From an uncultured Odoribacter sp. (GTDB lineage: Bacteria; Bacteroidota; Bacteroidia; Bacteroidales; Marinifilaceae): a DNA stretch of 38,005 bases. This document shows positions 7,182-15,520 of the stretch, one piece after another. The translations under genes and the position numbers were made by a program. Location of the stretch: NCBI GenBank assembly GCA_944321165.1, contig CALUKE010000024.1:1-38005 (forward strand), given 5' to 3'. Under the pieces are notes generated by a model. The model did no database searches, was not told the DNA's origin, and saw nothing but the letters and a program-made list of their open reading frames with translations. How positions within the stretch are numbered: position 1 is the stretch's first letter; the number at the start of each line of letters is the position of its first letter.

Positions 7182-8600
7182 ATGAATACATCCATTCGCC
7201 TATTAAAACTGACGATTTTATTTTCTTTTTTAATTTTACAAATTCATTGTTCTGCAGAAGTAAACGAAGCGTCTTCTTCAAAGAAAAGTACACAAACAGA
7301 AAACAATTCGGAAAAAGAAAAACTGATCCGCTTTTTCCTCGATTATCTGTCTGGTAAAGCAGAAAGCTATACAGCAACCTCCTCATTTTCATTATCCGAC
7401 ATCCAACAACAACAGGCATTGGTTTGGGAAGCCTGGGTAGAAGCAAACCATCGTTTCCAAGAAGAACCACTGATCGAACTTCGTCCGCTAGCTGAGAAAA
7501 AATCCGGAGAATGGCAACTGCCAAGCAATTTGGAACCCAATGCCATCATGCCTTACTATTGGGGCAGCAAAGGTGAGGTTCCCTCTTCGGAAGGTTATCC
7601 GCTTTACCTGTATTTACACGGTTCCGGCGAAAAGAAAAGTGAATGGGCAACAGGTTTCCAACTCTGCAGCAAATTCGACGATGCTCCGTCAGCCTATTTT
7701 ATACCTCAAATCCCGAACATGGGTAACTACTATCGCTGGTGGCAAAAATCCAAACAGTTTGCCTGGGAAAAACTGTTACGCTTAGCATTGGCTTCCGGCC
7801 AAATCAATCCGAATCGGATTTACATATTCGGTATATCCGAAGGTGGATACGGCAGTCAACGTCTGGCCTCCTTTTATGCAGACTACCTGGCAGGAGCAGG
7901 TCCCATGGCTGGAGGAGAACCATTGAAAAACGCACCGGTTGAAAATTGCCGTAACATGGCCTTCTCTCTCCGCACCGGAGCTGATGATGCCGGATTCTAC
8001 CGGAATAAATTGACCGGATATACAAAAACAGCATTCGAAGAAATGCAGAAATTACACCCGAATGAGTTCATCCACCACATCGAATTGATCCCAGATCACG
8101 GTCATTTCATTGACTATTCGGTAACCACCCCCTGGTTAAAACAATACACCCGCAACCCTTATCCCAAATATGTCAATTGGGAGAATTTTGAAATGGACGG
8201 ACTTTATCGCAAGGGATTCTACAATTTAGCCGTAAAGGAACGTTCCAACCCCGATGAGAAATCCCGGACCTATTATGAATTAGCGATCCAAGGAAACAAC
8301 ATCACCTTAAAAGCGGATCTCGTGACCTATACATGCACAGAAAAAGATCCGAGATGGGGCATTGAACTTAAATTTGAAAAAAGTTACCAACCGGCCACCC
8401 AAGGCAAGGTCATCATTTATCTCTGCCCGGAACTGGTCGATCTAAACAAAAAAATTACGCTAACCGTGAACGGCAAACAGGTATTCAAAGGAAAAGTGAC
8501 CCCGTCCATCGCACACATGGCAAACAGCTGCGCCACCTTTTTCGATCCGGAACGAATCTATCCGGCAGCCATCGAAGTCGATTTGGGAAATCTGAAATAA
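7182..8600 (+). CDS. Exported alpha/beta-hydrolase (carboxylesterase-like) with C-terminal extra domain
   Basis: A 472-residue secreted serine hydrolase. A signal peptide covers residues 1-23; C23 could be a lipidation site but the lipobox (LQIHC) is poor. The hydrolase core spans about 120-320. YLYLHGSG (144-149) is the oxyanion-hole loop, GISEGGYG places the nucleophile at S219, RTGADDAGF holds the candidate acid aspartate, and DHGHF supplies the histidine near 306-308. This resembles polyhydroxybutyrate-depolymerase-like and feruloyl/acetyl-esterase-like enzymes acting on polysaccharide decorations. Residues about 340-472 form a beta-rich C-terminal domain I do not recognise. The GH35 gene next door points the opposite way, but a shared role in glycan breakdown is plausible. 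Substrate cannot be predicted. Confidence 0.75.
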   Translation: MNTSIRLLKLTILFSFLILQIHCSAEVNEASSSKKSTQTENNSEKEKLIRFFLDYLSGKAESYTATSSFSLSDIQQQQALVWEAWVEANHRFQEEPLIELRPLAEKKSGEWQLPSNLEPNAIMPYYWGSKGEVPSSEGYPLYLYLHGSGEKKSEWATGFQLCSKFDDAPSAYFIPQIPNMGNYYRWWQKSKQFAWEKLLRLALASGQINPNRIYIFGISEGGYGSQRLASFYADYLAGAGPMAGGEPLKNAPVENCRNMAFSLRTGADDAGFYRNKLTGYTKTAFEEMQKLHPNEFIHHIELIPDHGHFIDYSVTTPWLKQYTRNPYPKYVNWENFEMDGLYRKGFYNLAVKERSNPDEKSRTYYELAIQGNNITLKADLVTYTCTEKDPRWGIELKFEKSYQPATQGKVIIYLCPELVDLNKKITLTVNGKQVFKGKVTPSIAHMANSCATFFDPERIYPAAIEVDLGNLK

Positions 8601-8645
8601 TTTCAGACACTCTCCCCACTTCTATATAAAAAAGTGTCAAACAAT

Positions 8646-8674
8646 GAAGTGCCTCCCCCGGCGGGGAGGCCTTC
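8646..8674. terminator. Terminator between convergent hydrolase and GH35 genes
   Basis: GCCTCCCC at 8651-8658 pairs with 8663-8670 around a CGGC loop, and the flanking GAAG/CTTC (8646-8649, 8671-8674) extends the stem past one bulged T. AATTTT follows on the plus strand. It serves the plus-strand hydrolase gene and sits just past the end of the opposing GH35 gene. Confidence 0.75.
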
Positions 8675-8680
8675 AATTTT

Positions 8681-11011
8681 CTATTCATAGTTAAAATCGG
8701 TCGGGCGGATATAAATCCGGTACTCTTTGATCATGCCGGGATATTCTTTTTCAACCCGGGGCAAGTAACGGAAACCGGAAATCGCATATGAATCCCCCAA
8801 ATCGATGACCAAGGAATGGGGATGAGAAACATTGTCCACTGTCATCCAAAAAGTGGATTCCTGCAAATCAAAAATCTTATCAGCCGTATGATTGCCGCTC
8901 CGTGTTTCTTCACTATCGGCATAACGAATTCTCCATTTTTCTCTCGGAACAGGCTTTCCATCAGCTCCCAGAATTTCCCATTCTGCAATTGCCGTTACAT
9001 TTTTATCGTCTTGTGCCGATAAGGCTTCCAAACAAAAATATTGTCCCCTCACTGATTTTTCAAATTTCACCTCCTGCCAACCATTACCAGGAACAAAAAC
9101 ACCTTCCCACGCAACCGGTAACTCTTCCAGGGTCAATCGCTCCCCTTCTTTCCGATGAGTTTCGGAAACAGTCTTCCTTAAGTCATTTAAAATCGGTTCT
9201 TTTATACCTTTTATGGCAGCCCTGGCCGGTCCTTTCAAATCCAATACGATAATTTCATTTTCCCCCTCTTTCAACCAACATCCGGGCATATAAAGTGTTT
9301 GCTGGGGACCGATTTCCCAGAAACGTCCCATGGCGTGTCCATTGACCCAAACCATTCCTTTTCCCCAACTGCTCATATCCAAAAAGGTATCGCCCGTTTT
9401 GTCCAAAGTAAATGTCGCCCGATAATAAGCCGGACCATTCACGGCTTCTCCTGCCCGATAGTCTTTCGCAGCCACAAAGTCATAGTCGACCGGAAAACAG
9501 TACACTTCCCAATTCTTCAAAGAACAGGCCTCTTTTTCTCCTACAATTTCCACCTTTTCGGTAATTCCCTTCCGATCATGAATCGTCTTATCGAAATTTA
9601 CCCGTCCCATGGCCTCAACCAATATATCCAAGCGGGTATTTTTGTCTAAAGCAGGCAAGATAACGGTATTTTCATCCAGCCGACGGTCCAGCCTGGCCAG
9701 CAGTTTACCATCCGCAAAAACCTGCGCCCAATCATGCACCTCCGTTATTTTCAATGTATCTCCTGCTTCTACCGCAACAGGCAAATGAGTCCGGTATAGT
9801 ATACTTCCCCACCCCTGATCAAACTGTTCCATCGGTTTCACCTCTTCTGTTGGTACGGCTTCCGGGAGATTTCCGAAAAGCGGAGCCACCCGTGAAAAAC
9901 CGATCTCCGGAATCTCAATGACCGGCATTGCATCCGGCACTTCCGGCAACGATTCCCCGGCCGGGAGATACTGTTTCAATAAATCCCGCAACAGAAAATA
10001 TTTTTCCGTTGCCCAACCGGCTTCACTGATCGGGGCATCGTAATCATAGGAACTGCACATGGCTGAATAAGCCGGACAATTCGCTCCCCCCCAATGTCCG
10101 AAAGTCGTTCCACCATGAGTCATATACAAACTAAAAGAAATGTTCCGGTCAAGCATATCCTTTATGCCTTGTACCATCTCCTGGGCCGGACGTGTTTCAT
10201 GCTGCCGTCCCCAGTGATCGAACCAACCGCTCCAGAATTCACTGCACATCAGCGGCGTGTGGGGCCGCAGCTCCTTCAACTTCTTAAATTCATTCTCGAT
10301 ATTGGCTCCAGTACCGAAATTTACAGTCCACAACAGATCTTCCAAAGCATTGTTCGTAAAATTACTACTCCAATCGCACTGAAACAAAGGTATCTCTGTA
10401 AATCCCGCTTTCCGGACCAAATCCCGGATCGCTGCGACATAGGGCTTATCAATCCCGTAAGAGCCATACTCATTTTCCACCTGTACCATAATGATATTCC
10501 CGCCTCGAGTGATCTGTAAATCAGCCAGCTGTCTTCCCACTTCCTGCATAAAGATTTCCGTGCGTTCCATAAAATAAGGATCCAGTGTCCGGACAGCCAT
10601 ATCCTGCTTTTTCAGCAACCACCAGGGCAATCCCCCCATTTCCCACTCCGCACAGACGTAAGGTCCCGGTCGCACAATCACCCACATGCCGTGTTTTTGG
10701 GCCAATCGGCAAAACGCTGCAATATCATTCTGTCCGGAAAAATCGAACTGTCCTTCCTGCTGTTCATGAATATTCCAAAAAACATATAGACAGATCGTAT
10801 TCATACCCAATGCCTTGCACATCTCGATCCGATGTTCCCAATATTCTTTCGGAATACGGGTATAATGCAACTCTGCCGCCTTGACCGTAAAAGGTTCACC
10901 ATTCAATAAAAATGTCTTGTCGCCGACTTCGAATTTTCCCGGCTTTCCATTCGTCGCACATCCACCCACCCCCAACGCCAGCACAAGCATCCATAAATAA
11001 ACATACTTCAT
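8681..11011 (-). CDS. Lipoprotein beta-galactosidase, glycoside hydrolase family 35
   Basis: A 776-residue retaining beta-galactosidase, probably anchored to a membrane by lipid on C18 (signal LVLALGVGGC). The catalytic TIM barrel spans about residues 30-350. It has the GH35 signatures GPYVCAEWEMGGLPWWL and VQVENEYGSYG with the acid/base at E181, and CSEFWSGWFDHWG with the nucleophile at E258. Beta-sandwich domains follow (about 390-600), with a GMVWVNGHAMGRFWEIGPQQ motif typical of GH35 C-termini. The last ~140 residues look like an F5/8 type C (discoidin-like) module, suggested by KIFDLQESTFWMTVDN and the final HSLVIDLG/ISGFRYLPR strands. It cleaves terminal galactose from glycans, in keeping with a gut commensal. 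The gene is 104 bases downstream of cdd in the same direction, which may or may not be a shared transcript. Confidence 0.93.
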   Translation of the reverse strand: MKYVYLWMLVLALGVGGCATNGKPGKFEVGDKTFLLNGEPFTVKAAELHYTRIPKEYWEHRIEMCKALGMNTICLYVFWNIHEQQEGQFDFSGQNDIAAFCRLAQKHGMWVIVRPGPYVCAEWEMGGLPWWLLKKQDMAVRTLDPYFMERTEIFMQEVGRQLADLQITRGGNIIMVQVENEYGSYGIDKPYVAAIRDLVRKAGFTEIPLFQCDWSSNFTNNALEDLLWTVNFGTGANIENEFKKLKELRPHTPLMCSEFWSGWFDHWGRQHETRPAQEMVQGIKDMLDRNISFSLYMTHGGTTFGHWGGANCPAYSAMCSSYDYDAPISEAGWATEKYFLLRDLLKQYLPAGESLPEVPDAMPVIEIPEIGFSRVAPLFGNLPEAVPTEEVKPMEQFDQGWGSILYRTHLPVAVEAGDTLKITEVHDWAQVFADGKLLARLDRRLDENTVILPALDKNTRLDILVEAMGRVNFDKTIHDRKGITEKVEIVGEKEACSLKNWEVYCFPVDYDFVAAKDYRAGEAVNGPAYYRATFTLDKTGDTFLDMSSWGKGMVWVNGHAMGRFWEIGPQQTLYMPGCWLKEGENEIIVLDLKGPARAAIKGIKEPILNDLRKTVSETHRKEGERLTLEELPVAWEGVFVPGNGWQEVKFEKSVRGQYFCLEALSAQDDKNVTAIAEWEILGADGKPVPREKWRIRYADSEETRSGNHTADKIFDLQESTFWMTVDNVSHPHSLVIDLGDSYAISGFRYLPRVEKEYPGMIKEYRIYIRPTDFNYE

Positions 11012-11115
11012 ACTTTCTCTGTTTATAAAATTAAGACTTTCCAGCTATCCCCCCATAAAATCGTTTTTCCCCCAAAGATCATATATTTAAACAGGCAATA
11101 TTGCCTCCACACAGA

Positions 11116-11577
11116 TTAAAATTCAAAATCAAAAGGCAACAACAAAGAGGCCTTCACGCAAATGGTCTCTTCTTCCCCAATCATAATGACATCGAAATCC
11201 CGGTGGTGACGTTTGACTATTTCCGCCATAACCTGCCGGCAGGCTCCACAAGGAGAAATAAATTCCTTTCGCGGTTTCCCATCGCAACAGGCCGCTATCG
11301 CCAAAGCCTTCACGGTAGACTCCGGACAGGTAGCACTTGCATAAAACAAAGCGGTCCGCTCGGCACAGAGTCCACTGGGATAGGCCACATTCTCCTGATT
11401 ATTCCCCCATACAATCTCTCCGTTCTCCAGTAAAACGGCAGCTCCAACCGCCAAACCGGAATAGACACAATAAGCCTTACCGGCAGCTATCCGGGCCTTT
11501 TCACACAATTGCTCATAGCCGGGAGGAAAAGAATTTCGATAGACCCGATAATCAATTTTTAGTTCTCTTTTCTCCAT
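11116..11577 (-). CDS. cdd: Cytidine deaminase
   Basis: Zinc-dependent pyrimidine salvage enzyme converting cytidine and deoxycytidine to uridine and deoxyuridine. The 153 residues are close to the tetrameric cytidine deaminase type. The zinc ligands and proton shuttle are present as CAE (C71, E73) and PCGACRQ (C110, C113), with the usual NxxENxAYPSGLCAER stretch for substrate binding. I use the ATG at 11577 (MEKRELK); a GTG one codon upstream is equally open. No signal peptide, so it is cytoplasmic. It is divergent from the glucosaminidase gene, with 116 bases between them, and lies upstream of the GH35 gene in the same orientation. Confidence 0.93.
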   Translation of the reverse strand: MEKRELKIDYRVYRNSFPPGYEQLCEKARIAAGKAYCVYSGLAVGAAVLLENGEIVWGNNQENVAYPSGLCAERTALFYASATCPESTVKALAIAACCDGKPRKEFISPCGACRQVMAEIVKRHHRDFDVIMIGEEETICVKASLLLPFDFEF

Positions 11578-11693
11578 CACGATTTTTTTACTATTTTTAC
11601 TCCCCCGAAGATACAGAATAATTACAAACAGAAAATTCTAAAATCAGAAATTATCACTTACAATAAAATTTTTAAAGAGCATTGGTGAGTATT

Positions 11694-12644
11694 ATGAAAA
11701 GACATTTGAAAATCTGGCTATTGATCAGTTTGCTACTACCGGCAATCACCCTACTGGCAGACAAGCGCAAAGAATTCATCCGTAAATACAAACACATCGC
11801 CATCCGAGAAATGGAACGTACCGGTATACCGGCCAGCATTACACTGGCACAAGGCATTCTCGAATCCGGGTGCGGAGAATCGGAACTTGCAGTCAATGCC
11901 AACAACCATTTCGGAATCAAATGCCATGAAACGTGGACAGGTGATACCTACACGATGGACGACGATGAAAAAAACGAATGTTTTCGAAAATATAAAACCA
12001 TCGAACAATCCTGGATCGATCACAGCGAATTCCTGCTCAGCCGTCCCCGGTATGCCGGTTTATTCGATCTTCCATGCACAGATTATAAAGCCTGGGCCAA
12101 AGGATTAAAAGCTGCAGGTTATGCTACCAACCCTCAATACGCTGACATGCTCATCAAAATCATAGAAGAAGAAGAACTTTACAAATACGATCACCCGCTC
12201 TCCTCCTATGATAAACACAAACCGGTCATCGCCAATGAAGATATCGAAGAAAAAACCACCTCACTTGTTTCTTCCAGTCAGACCAATTATCGCAATCGGG
12301 AAGAAATGCGCAATGGCATTCTCTGTATTGCCACCACACCGGAGGATTCTTTCCAAAAAATAGCTTCCTATTATGGCATCCGTCTGAGTAAATTACTGCA
12401 ATACAACGATAAAACAGAAGACGCCTTGGATCCCGGTCAGCTGGTATATTTGAAAAAGAAAAAAAGCAAAGCCGCCAGAGGTTATGAATTCCATCGGGTA
12501 AAAGCAGGAGATACCATGTACAGTATCTCTCAGCAATACGGGGTACGTCTCAAGAATTTGTGTCGTTTCAACTACCTGCCGGCAGATAGCCCATTAACGG
12601 AAGGAGAAAAGATATATTTGCGAAAACAGGCCGATTTATTATAA
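11694..12644 (+). CDS. Exported glucosaminidase with two LysM domains
   Basis: A peptidoglycan hydrolase of the FlgJ/LytG-like glucosaminidase family (endo-beta-N-acetylglucosaminidase type). A signal peptide covers about residues 1-23 (IWLLISLLLPAITLLAD). The enzymatic domain spans about 30-165, with the family motif ITLAQGILESGCGESELA giving the catalytic glutamate near E57, and NNHFGIKCH downstream. Two LysM peptidoglycan-binding domains follow, at about 205-255 (degenerate) and 262-312 (clear VKAGDTMYSISQQYGV start). I start at the ATG at 11694; the open frame begins four codons earlier at a TTG. It is the first of three closely spaced genes with DUF4199 and GT2 proteins, 12 bases before the next. 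The set points to envelope biogenesis. Confidence 0.9.
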   Translation: MKRHLKIWLLISLLLPAITLLADKRKEFIRKYKHIAIREMERTGIPASITLAQGILESGCGESELAVNANNHFGIKCHETWTGDTYTMDDDEKNECFRKYKTIEQSWIDHSEFLLSRPRYAGLFDLPCTDYKAWAKGLKAAGYATNPQYADMLIKIIEEEELYKYDHPLSSYDKHKPVIANEDIEEKTTSLVSSSQTNYRNREEMRNGILCIATTPEDSFQKIASYYGIRLSKLLQYNDKTEDALDPGQLVYLKKKKSKAARGYEFHRVKAGDTMYSISQQYGVRLKNLCRFNYLPADSPLTEGEKIYLRKQADLL

Positions 12645-12656
12645 GAAGAACCATTC

Positions 12657-13187
12657 ATGACACCGCAAAAGAAAAATAGTTTTTTTACCCAGAACTCGCT
12701 TTTCGGCCTATTCGTCGGATTGAGTTTTATAGCGGTTGCCTATGCCTATTACAAAGGAGGCCGGGGCGTCAGCCTCAATCCTCAACTCAACAATGTGATC
12801 CTGCTGCTTTCCATTGCCGGAAGTTTTATTGGTGTACGCAAATATCGCGACGAATTGTCGGCCACACATTTTTCTTACGGACAAGCCCTGGGGGCATGCA
12901 TTTATCTGCTCAGTGTCGCCTCGGTAGTATATGGAATTTTCGTATACTTTTTGTATCGCCATCACCCTGAGTTACTGGAGAATTATCTGCTTTCCGTTGA
13001 AACCACTTTCCGGGAGGTATATGCGGGATCGGCTTTGGCCGATAACATGATCTCCATGTTGAAAGCCTTTACAACTCCCACAACCATCGCAATGGCAGAA
13101 ATATTCAATAAAATACTTAGCGGAATTCTTTTTTCTTTCTTTGTGGCGGGATTACTCCGGAAAAATAAAAAACACGAACTCATTTAA
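12657..13187 (+). CDS. DUF4199 integral membrane protein
   Basis: A 176-residue protein with four apparent transmembrane helices (about 15-33, 45-60, 78-100 and 145-167), matching the DUF4199 family of Bacteroidota. The loop between helices 3 and 4 (HHPELLENYLLSVETTFREVYAGS) is the family's long polar segment. Function is not known. DUF4199 genes very often precede a GT2 glycosyltransferase of the dolichol-phosphate-mannose type, as here with 12 bases between them, so a role in the same lipid-linked sugar step is plausible (inference from context). The product begins MTPQKKNSFF, without a cleavable signal. Confidence 0.85.
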   Translation: MTPQKKNSFFTQNSLFGLFVGLSFIAVAYAYYKGGRGVSLNPQLNNVILLLSIAGSFIGVRKYRDELSATHFSYGQALGACIYLLSVASVVYGIFVYFLYRHHPELLENYLLSVETTFREVYAGSALADNMISMLKAFTTPTTIAMAEIFNKILSGILFSFFVAGLLRKNKKHELI

Positions 13188-13199
13188 ACATAACAGGCC

Positions 13200-14150
13200 A
13201 TGGATATATCAGTCGTCATACCTTTATACAACGAAGATGAATCTTTAACGGAACTGACCGAATGGATCGAACGGGTCATGAGCACCCATTCCTTTACGTA
13301 CGAAATCATTCTGGTTGATGACGGAAGCAACGATCGTTCCTGGCAGGTAATCGAATCCCTGGCTGCCCGCAATTCCTACATTCATGCCATTAAATTTCGC
13401 CGGAATTACGGTAAATCCGCCGCCCTGCACTGCGGTTTCCAGAATGCACACGGCGATGTGGTTATCACCATGGATGCCGACATGCAGGACAGTCCCGATG
13501 AAATTCCGGCGCTTTATCGGATGATTATGGAAGAAGACTATGATATGGTATCCGGCTGGAAAAAGAAAAGATACGATCCGAAATCCAAAACCATACCGAC
13601 CAAACTTTTCAACGCCACCGCCCGAAAGTTTTCCGGCATCCATCTGCATGATTTTAACTGCGGCCTGAAAGCCTATAAAAACAAGGTAGTAAAAAGTATT
13701 GAAGTATATGGTGAAATGCATCGCTATATCCCGATTTTAGCCAAACAGGCCGGCTTCACCAAAATCGGAGAAAAAGTGGTACAACACCGGGCCCGAAAAT
13801 ACGGAGTCACTAAATTCGGCGGACTCAACCGTTTTATAAACGGTATGCTGGATTTATTATCCATCACGTTCATCACCCGTTTTGCCAAAAAACCCATGCA
13901 CCTGTTCGGCGCCATCGGCACCCTGCTCTTCATCATCGGTTTTTGTGCAGCCGGCTGGATCGGTATCGACAAACTCATCTGCCTTTCCCATGGCATCAGT
14001 GCCCGTCTGGTCACCGACAATCCCTATTTTTATATCTCATTGGTATGTATGATACTGGGAACTCAGCTGTTCCTGGCAGGTTTTGTTGCAGAACTGGTAT
14101 CCCGCTCAGCCACCGACCGCAACGTCTATCTGATAGAGAAAGAGATCTGA
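13200..14150 (+). CDS. Family 2 glycosyltransferase, polyprenyl-phosphate sugar transferase type
   Basis: A GT-A fold glycosyltransferase with two C-terminal transmembrane helices, resembling DPM1/GtrB/ArnC-type enzymes that move a sugar from a nucleotide donor onto a polyprenyl phosphate. The catalytic domain covers residues 1-225: DISVVIPLYNEDESL, VDDGSNDRSW, and the metal-binding DADMQD at about 96-101. The helices are at about 232-257 and 275-300. At 316 residues it has the normal length. It is the third gene of the glucosaminidase/DUF4199/GT2 unit and is closed by a hairpin terminator in its last codons. The exact donor and acceptor cannot be told. Confidence 0.9.
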   Translation: MDISVVIPLYNEDESLTELTEWIERVMSTHSFTYEIILVDDGSNDRSWQVIESLAARNSYIHAIKFRRNYGKSAALHCGFQNAHGDVVITMDADMQDSPDEIPALYRMIMEEDYDMVSGWKKKRYDPKSKTIPTKLFNATARKFSGIHLHDFNCGLKAYKNKVVKSIEVYGEMHRYIPILAKQAGFTKIGEKVVQHRARKYGVTKFGGLNRFINGMLDLLSITFITRFAKKPMHLFGAIGTLLFIIGFCAAGWIGIDKLICLSHGISARLVTDNPYFYISLVCMILGTQLFLAGFVAELVSRSATDRNVYLIEKEI

Positions 14151-14161
14151 TTCTCTTTCTC
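14136..14161. terminator. Terminator overlapping the end of the GT2 gene
   Basis: GAGAAAGAGA at 14136-14145 pairs perfectly with 14152-14161 around a 6-base loop. The stem uses the last GT2 codons and ends one base before the stop of the opposing HD-domain gene. It can act for both converging transcripts. Confidence 0.65.
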
Positions 14162-14824
14162 CTACAAAAGGCGCTGACCATTGATGACCAACTCAAAGCG
14201 GATATGTAAAAATTCTGCCGCTTTTCGACTCAACAGCATACGTCCCAGGAAAATTTCAAAATAATCCATCACCGCCGATATGGTCGTATCGATTTTCAGT
14301 GCCAAAACAATGGCGGAATGATCCTCATTAAAATAAATTCGCGACTCCTCCACTGCATAATTGACCCGATCATGAATGTCGAAACTGGCAAAATCACGGT
14401 TACGCACCCGGCTCCTCCGGACATCGGTTTTGTCTGCCAGAATCAAAGCCGCAGCAATGGGATTCACGGCAGCTGCCGTACTTTCGTCATGGTTTCCGAT
14501 AGCACTGATCACCTGCGCGATTTCATTGGCCTCCATCCCCATATTATCCAACAAACGGAAAGCTAAAATCGCACCACTTTGGGCATGATCGATTCGATTC
14601 ACCACATTACCGATATCGTGCATATAACCGGCAATTTTAGCCAATTCGGCCTGACGTTCCGGATACCCCAGGGTCAGTAAGATCTTCTCCGCCGTATCCG
14701 CCGTTTTCACCACATGAGCAAAAGCATGCTCGGTATACCCCATAGCAGCCAACGCCTTGTCTGCCTGACTGATATAACATTTTATACTCTCGTTGTCTCT
14801 GACATCTTCAAATGTAATTTCCAT
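14162..14824 (-). CDS. HD-domain phosphohydrolase
   Basis: A 220-residue metal-dependent phosphohydrolase of the HD superfamily. The signature is intact: H37 in HAFAHVVKTADTAEKIL, H69-D70 in AGYMHDIGNVV, and a downstream NHDES at about 111-115. Proteins of this family hydrolyse nucleotides, cyclic dinucleotides or other phosphate esters; the sequence does not say which. No signal peptide or extra domain is seen. It starts 20 bases after the uracil-DNA-glycosylase-like gene ends, in the same direction, so the two probably share a transcript. This may hint at a nucleotide-related job, but the link is weak. Confidence 0.82.
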   Translation of the reverse strand: MEITFEDVRDNESIKCYISQADKALAAMGYTEHAFAHVVKTADTAEKILLTLGYPERQAELAKIAGYMHDIGNVVNRIDHAQSGAILAFRLLDNMGMEANEIAQVISAIGNHDESTAAAVNPIAAALILADKTDVRRSRVRNRDFASFDIHDRVNYAVEESRIYFNEDHSAIVLALKIDTTISAVMDYFEIFLGRMLLSRKAAEFLHIRFELVINGQRLL

Positions 14825-14844
14825 AAATCATTCATTTGCAATCA

Positions 14845-15441
14845 TCACTGAAAATAGCCACCGATTTCCTCAAACATCCGTCGATATACAGCCGCTTTTT
14901 CTTCCAAAGGTTTCGGATAGGCACGCGAGGAAGAGGGCATTCGATACAAACGCACCTTCCGGTCTCCCAAAGTAAAAGTAGAATATCCCCCCAAAGGAGG
15001 TTGCCCGGTCTCTACCTGCAACAACAATGTCTCTGTTGCTTTTTGTCCTGTCGTAACCACCGCCACACAAAACGGCAATTGCTGCAGCATCCCGTTCAAA
15101 TCAATAGCCTGAACGATTTTCAGAAACTGATCGGATGCATTGTCTTTTTGTCGGATAACGGCCGCTCCCATGTCTGCCACCGCAATTCCCCGTTCCTCCA
15201 AAAAATACCGGATCCGCTGTTCATCAAATGATTTTTTGTCCGCAGTCAGAAAATATTCCTTTTCATGGAAAAATATCATACCCAATATTCGCCACATATC
15301 ATTTTGAAAATTAGGATAGTAAAACTCCATCTTCCAACGAATGGGCTTCGGAGGAAAACTTCCCAACATCAAAATCCGGGCATTTTTCGGTAAAAAAGGC
15401 GGCCAAGGATGATTTTCTATCGGCATATTTTCAGTTTTCAT
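14845..15441 (-). CDS. Uracil-DNA glycosylase superfamily protein
   Basis: A 198-residue protein with the uracil-DNA-glycosylase fold pattern: an N-terminal strand and catalytic-loop equivalent (ARILMLGSFPPKPIRWKM), FYYPNFQNDMWRIL, a central VADMGAAVIRQKDNASD, and a C-terminal RMPSSSRAYPKP loop in the position of the HPSP-type minor-groove loop. It would be a base-excision repair enzyme or a relative without the classical active-site Asp/Asn, since that residue is not obvious. I use the ATG at 15441; the open frame runs 48 codons upstream as a Phe-rich stretch that lies over the divergent promoter region and is not credible protein. It is divergent from the POT transporter gene and is followed by the HD-domain gene. 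Confidence 0.75.
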   Translation of the reverse strand: MKTENMPIENHPWPPFLPKNARILMLGSFPPKPIRWKMEFYYPNFQNDMWRILGMIFFHEKEYFLTADKKSFDEQRIRYFLEERGIAVADMGAAVIRQKDNASDQFLKIVQAIDLNGMLQQLPFCVAVVTTGQKATETLLLQVETGQPPLGGYSTFTLGDRKVRLYRMPSSSRAYPKPLEEKAAVYRRMFEEIGGYFQ

Positions 15442-15485
15442 GTCCACAAAAATAATGAAAAGAAAAATAATCTGGTTTATTTTGT

Positions 15486-15507
15486 TAGTTTTGCCCGTGC
15501 AAAAATA
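15486..15507. promoter_or_regulatory. Back-to-back promoter elements between UDG-like and POT genes
   Basis: TAGTTTTG at 15486-15493 on the plus strand lies 27 bases before the POT ATG. TATTTTTG at 15507-15500 on the minus strand lies about 58 bases before the UDG-like ATG. Both match TAnnTTTG. They face each other and partly overlap, so the two promoters could interfere. The -33 elements are unclear. Confidence 0.35.
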
Positions 15508-15520
15508 AAAACAAAAAAAA

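Noticed and set aside
7240..8600. Exported hydrolase and GH35 gene as a polysaccharide utilisation locus
   Set aside because: The genes are convergent, there is no SusC/SusD pair or hybrid regulator, and a terminator lies between them.
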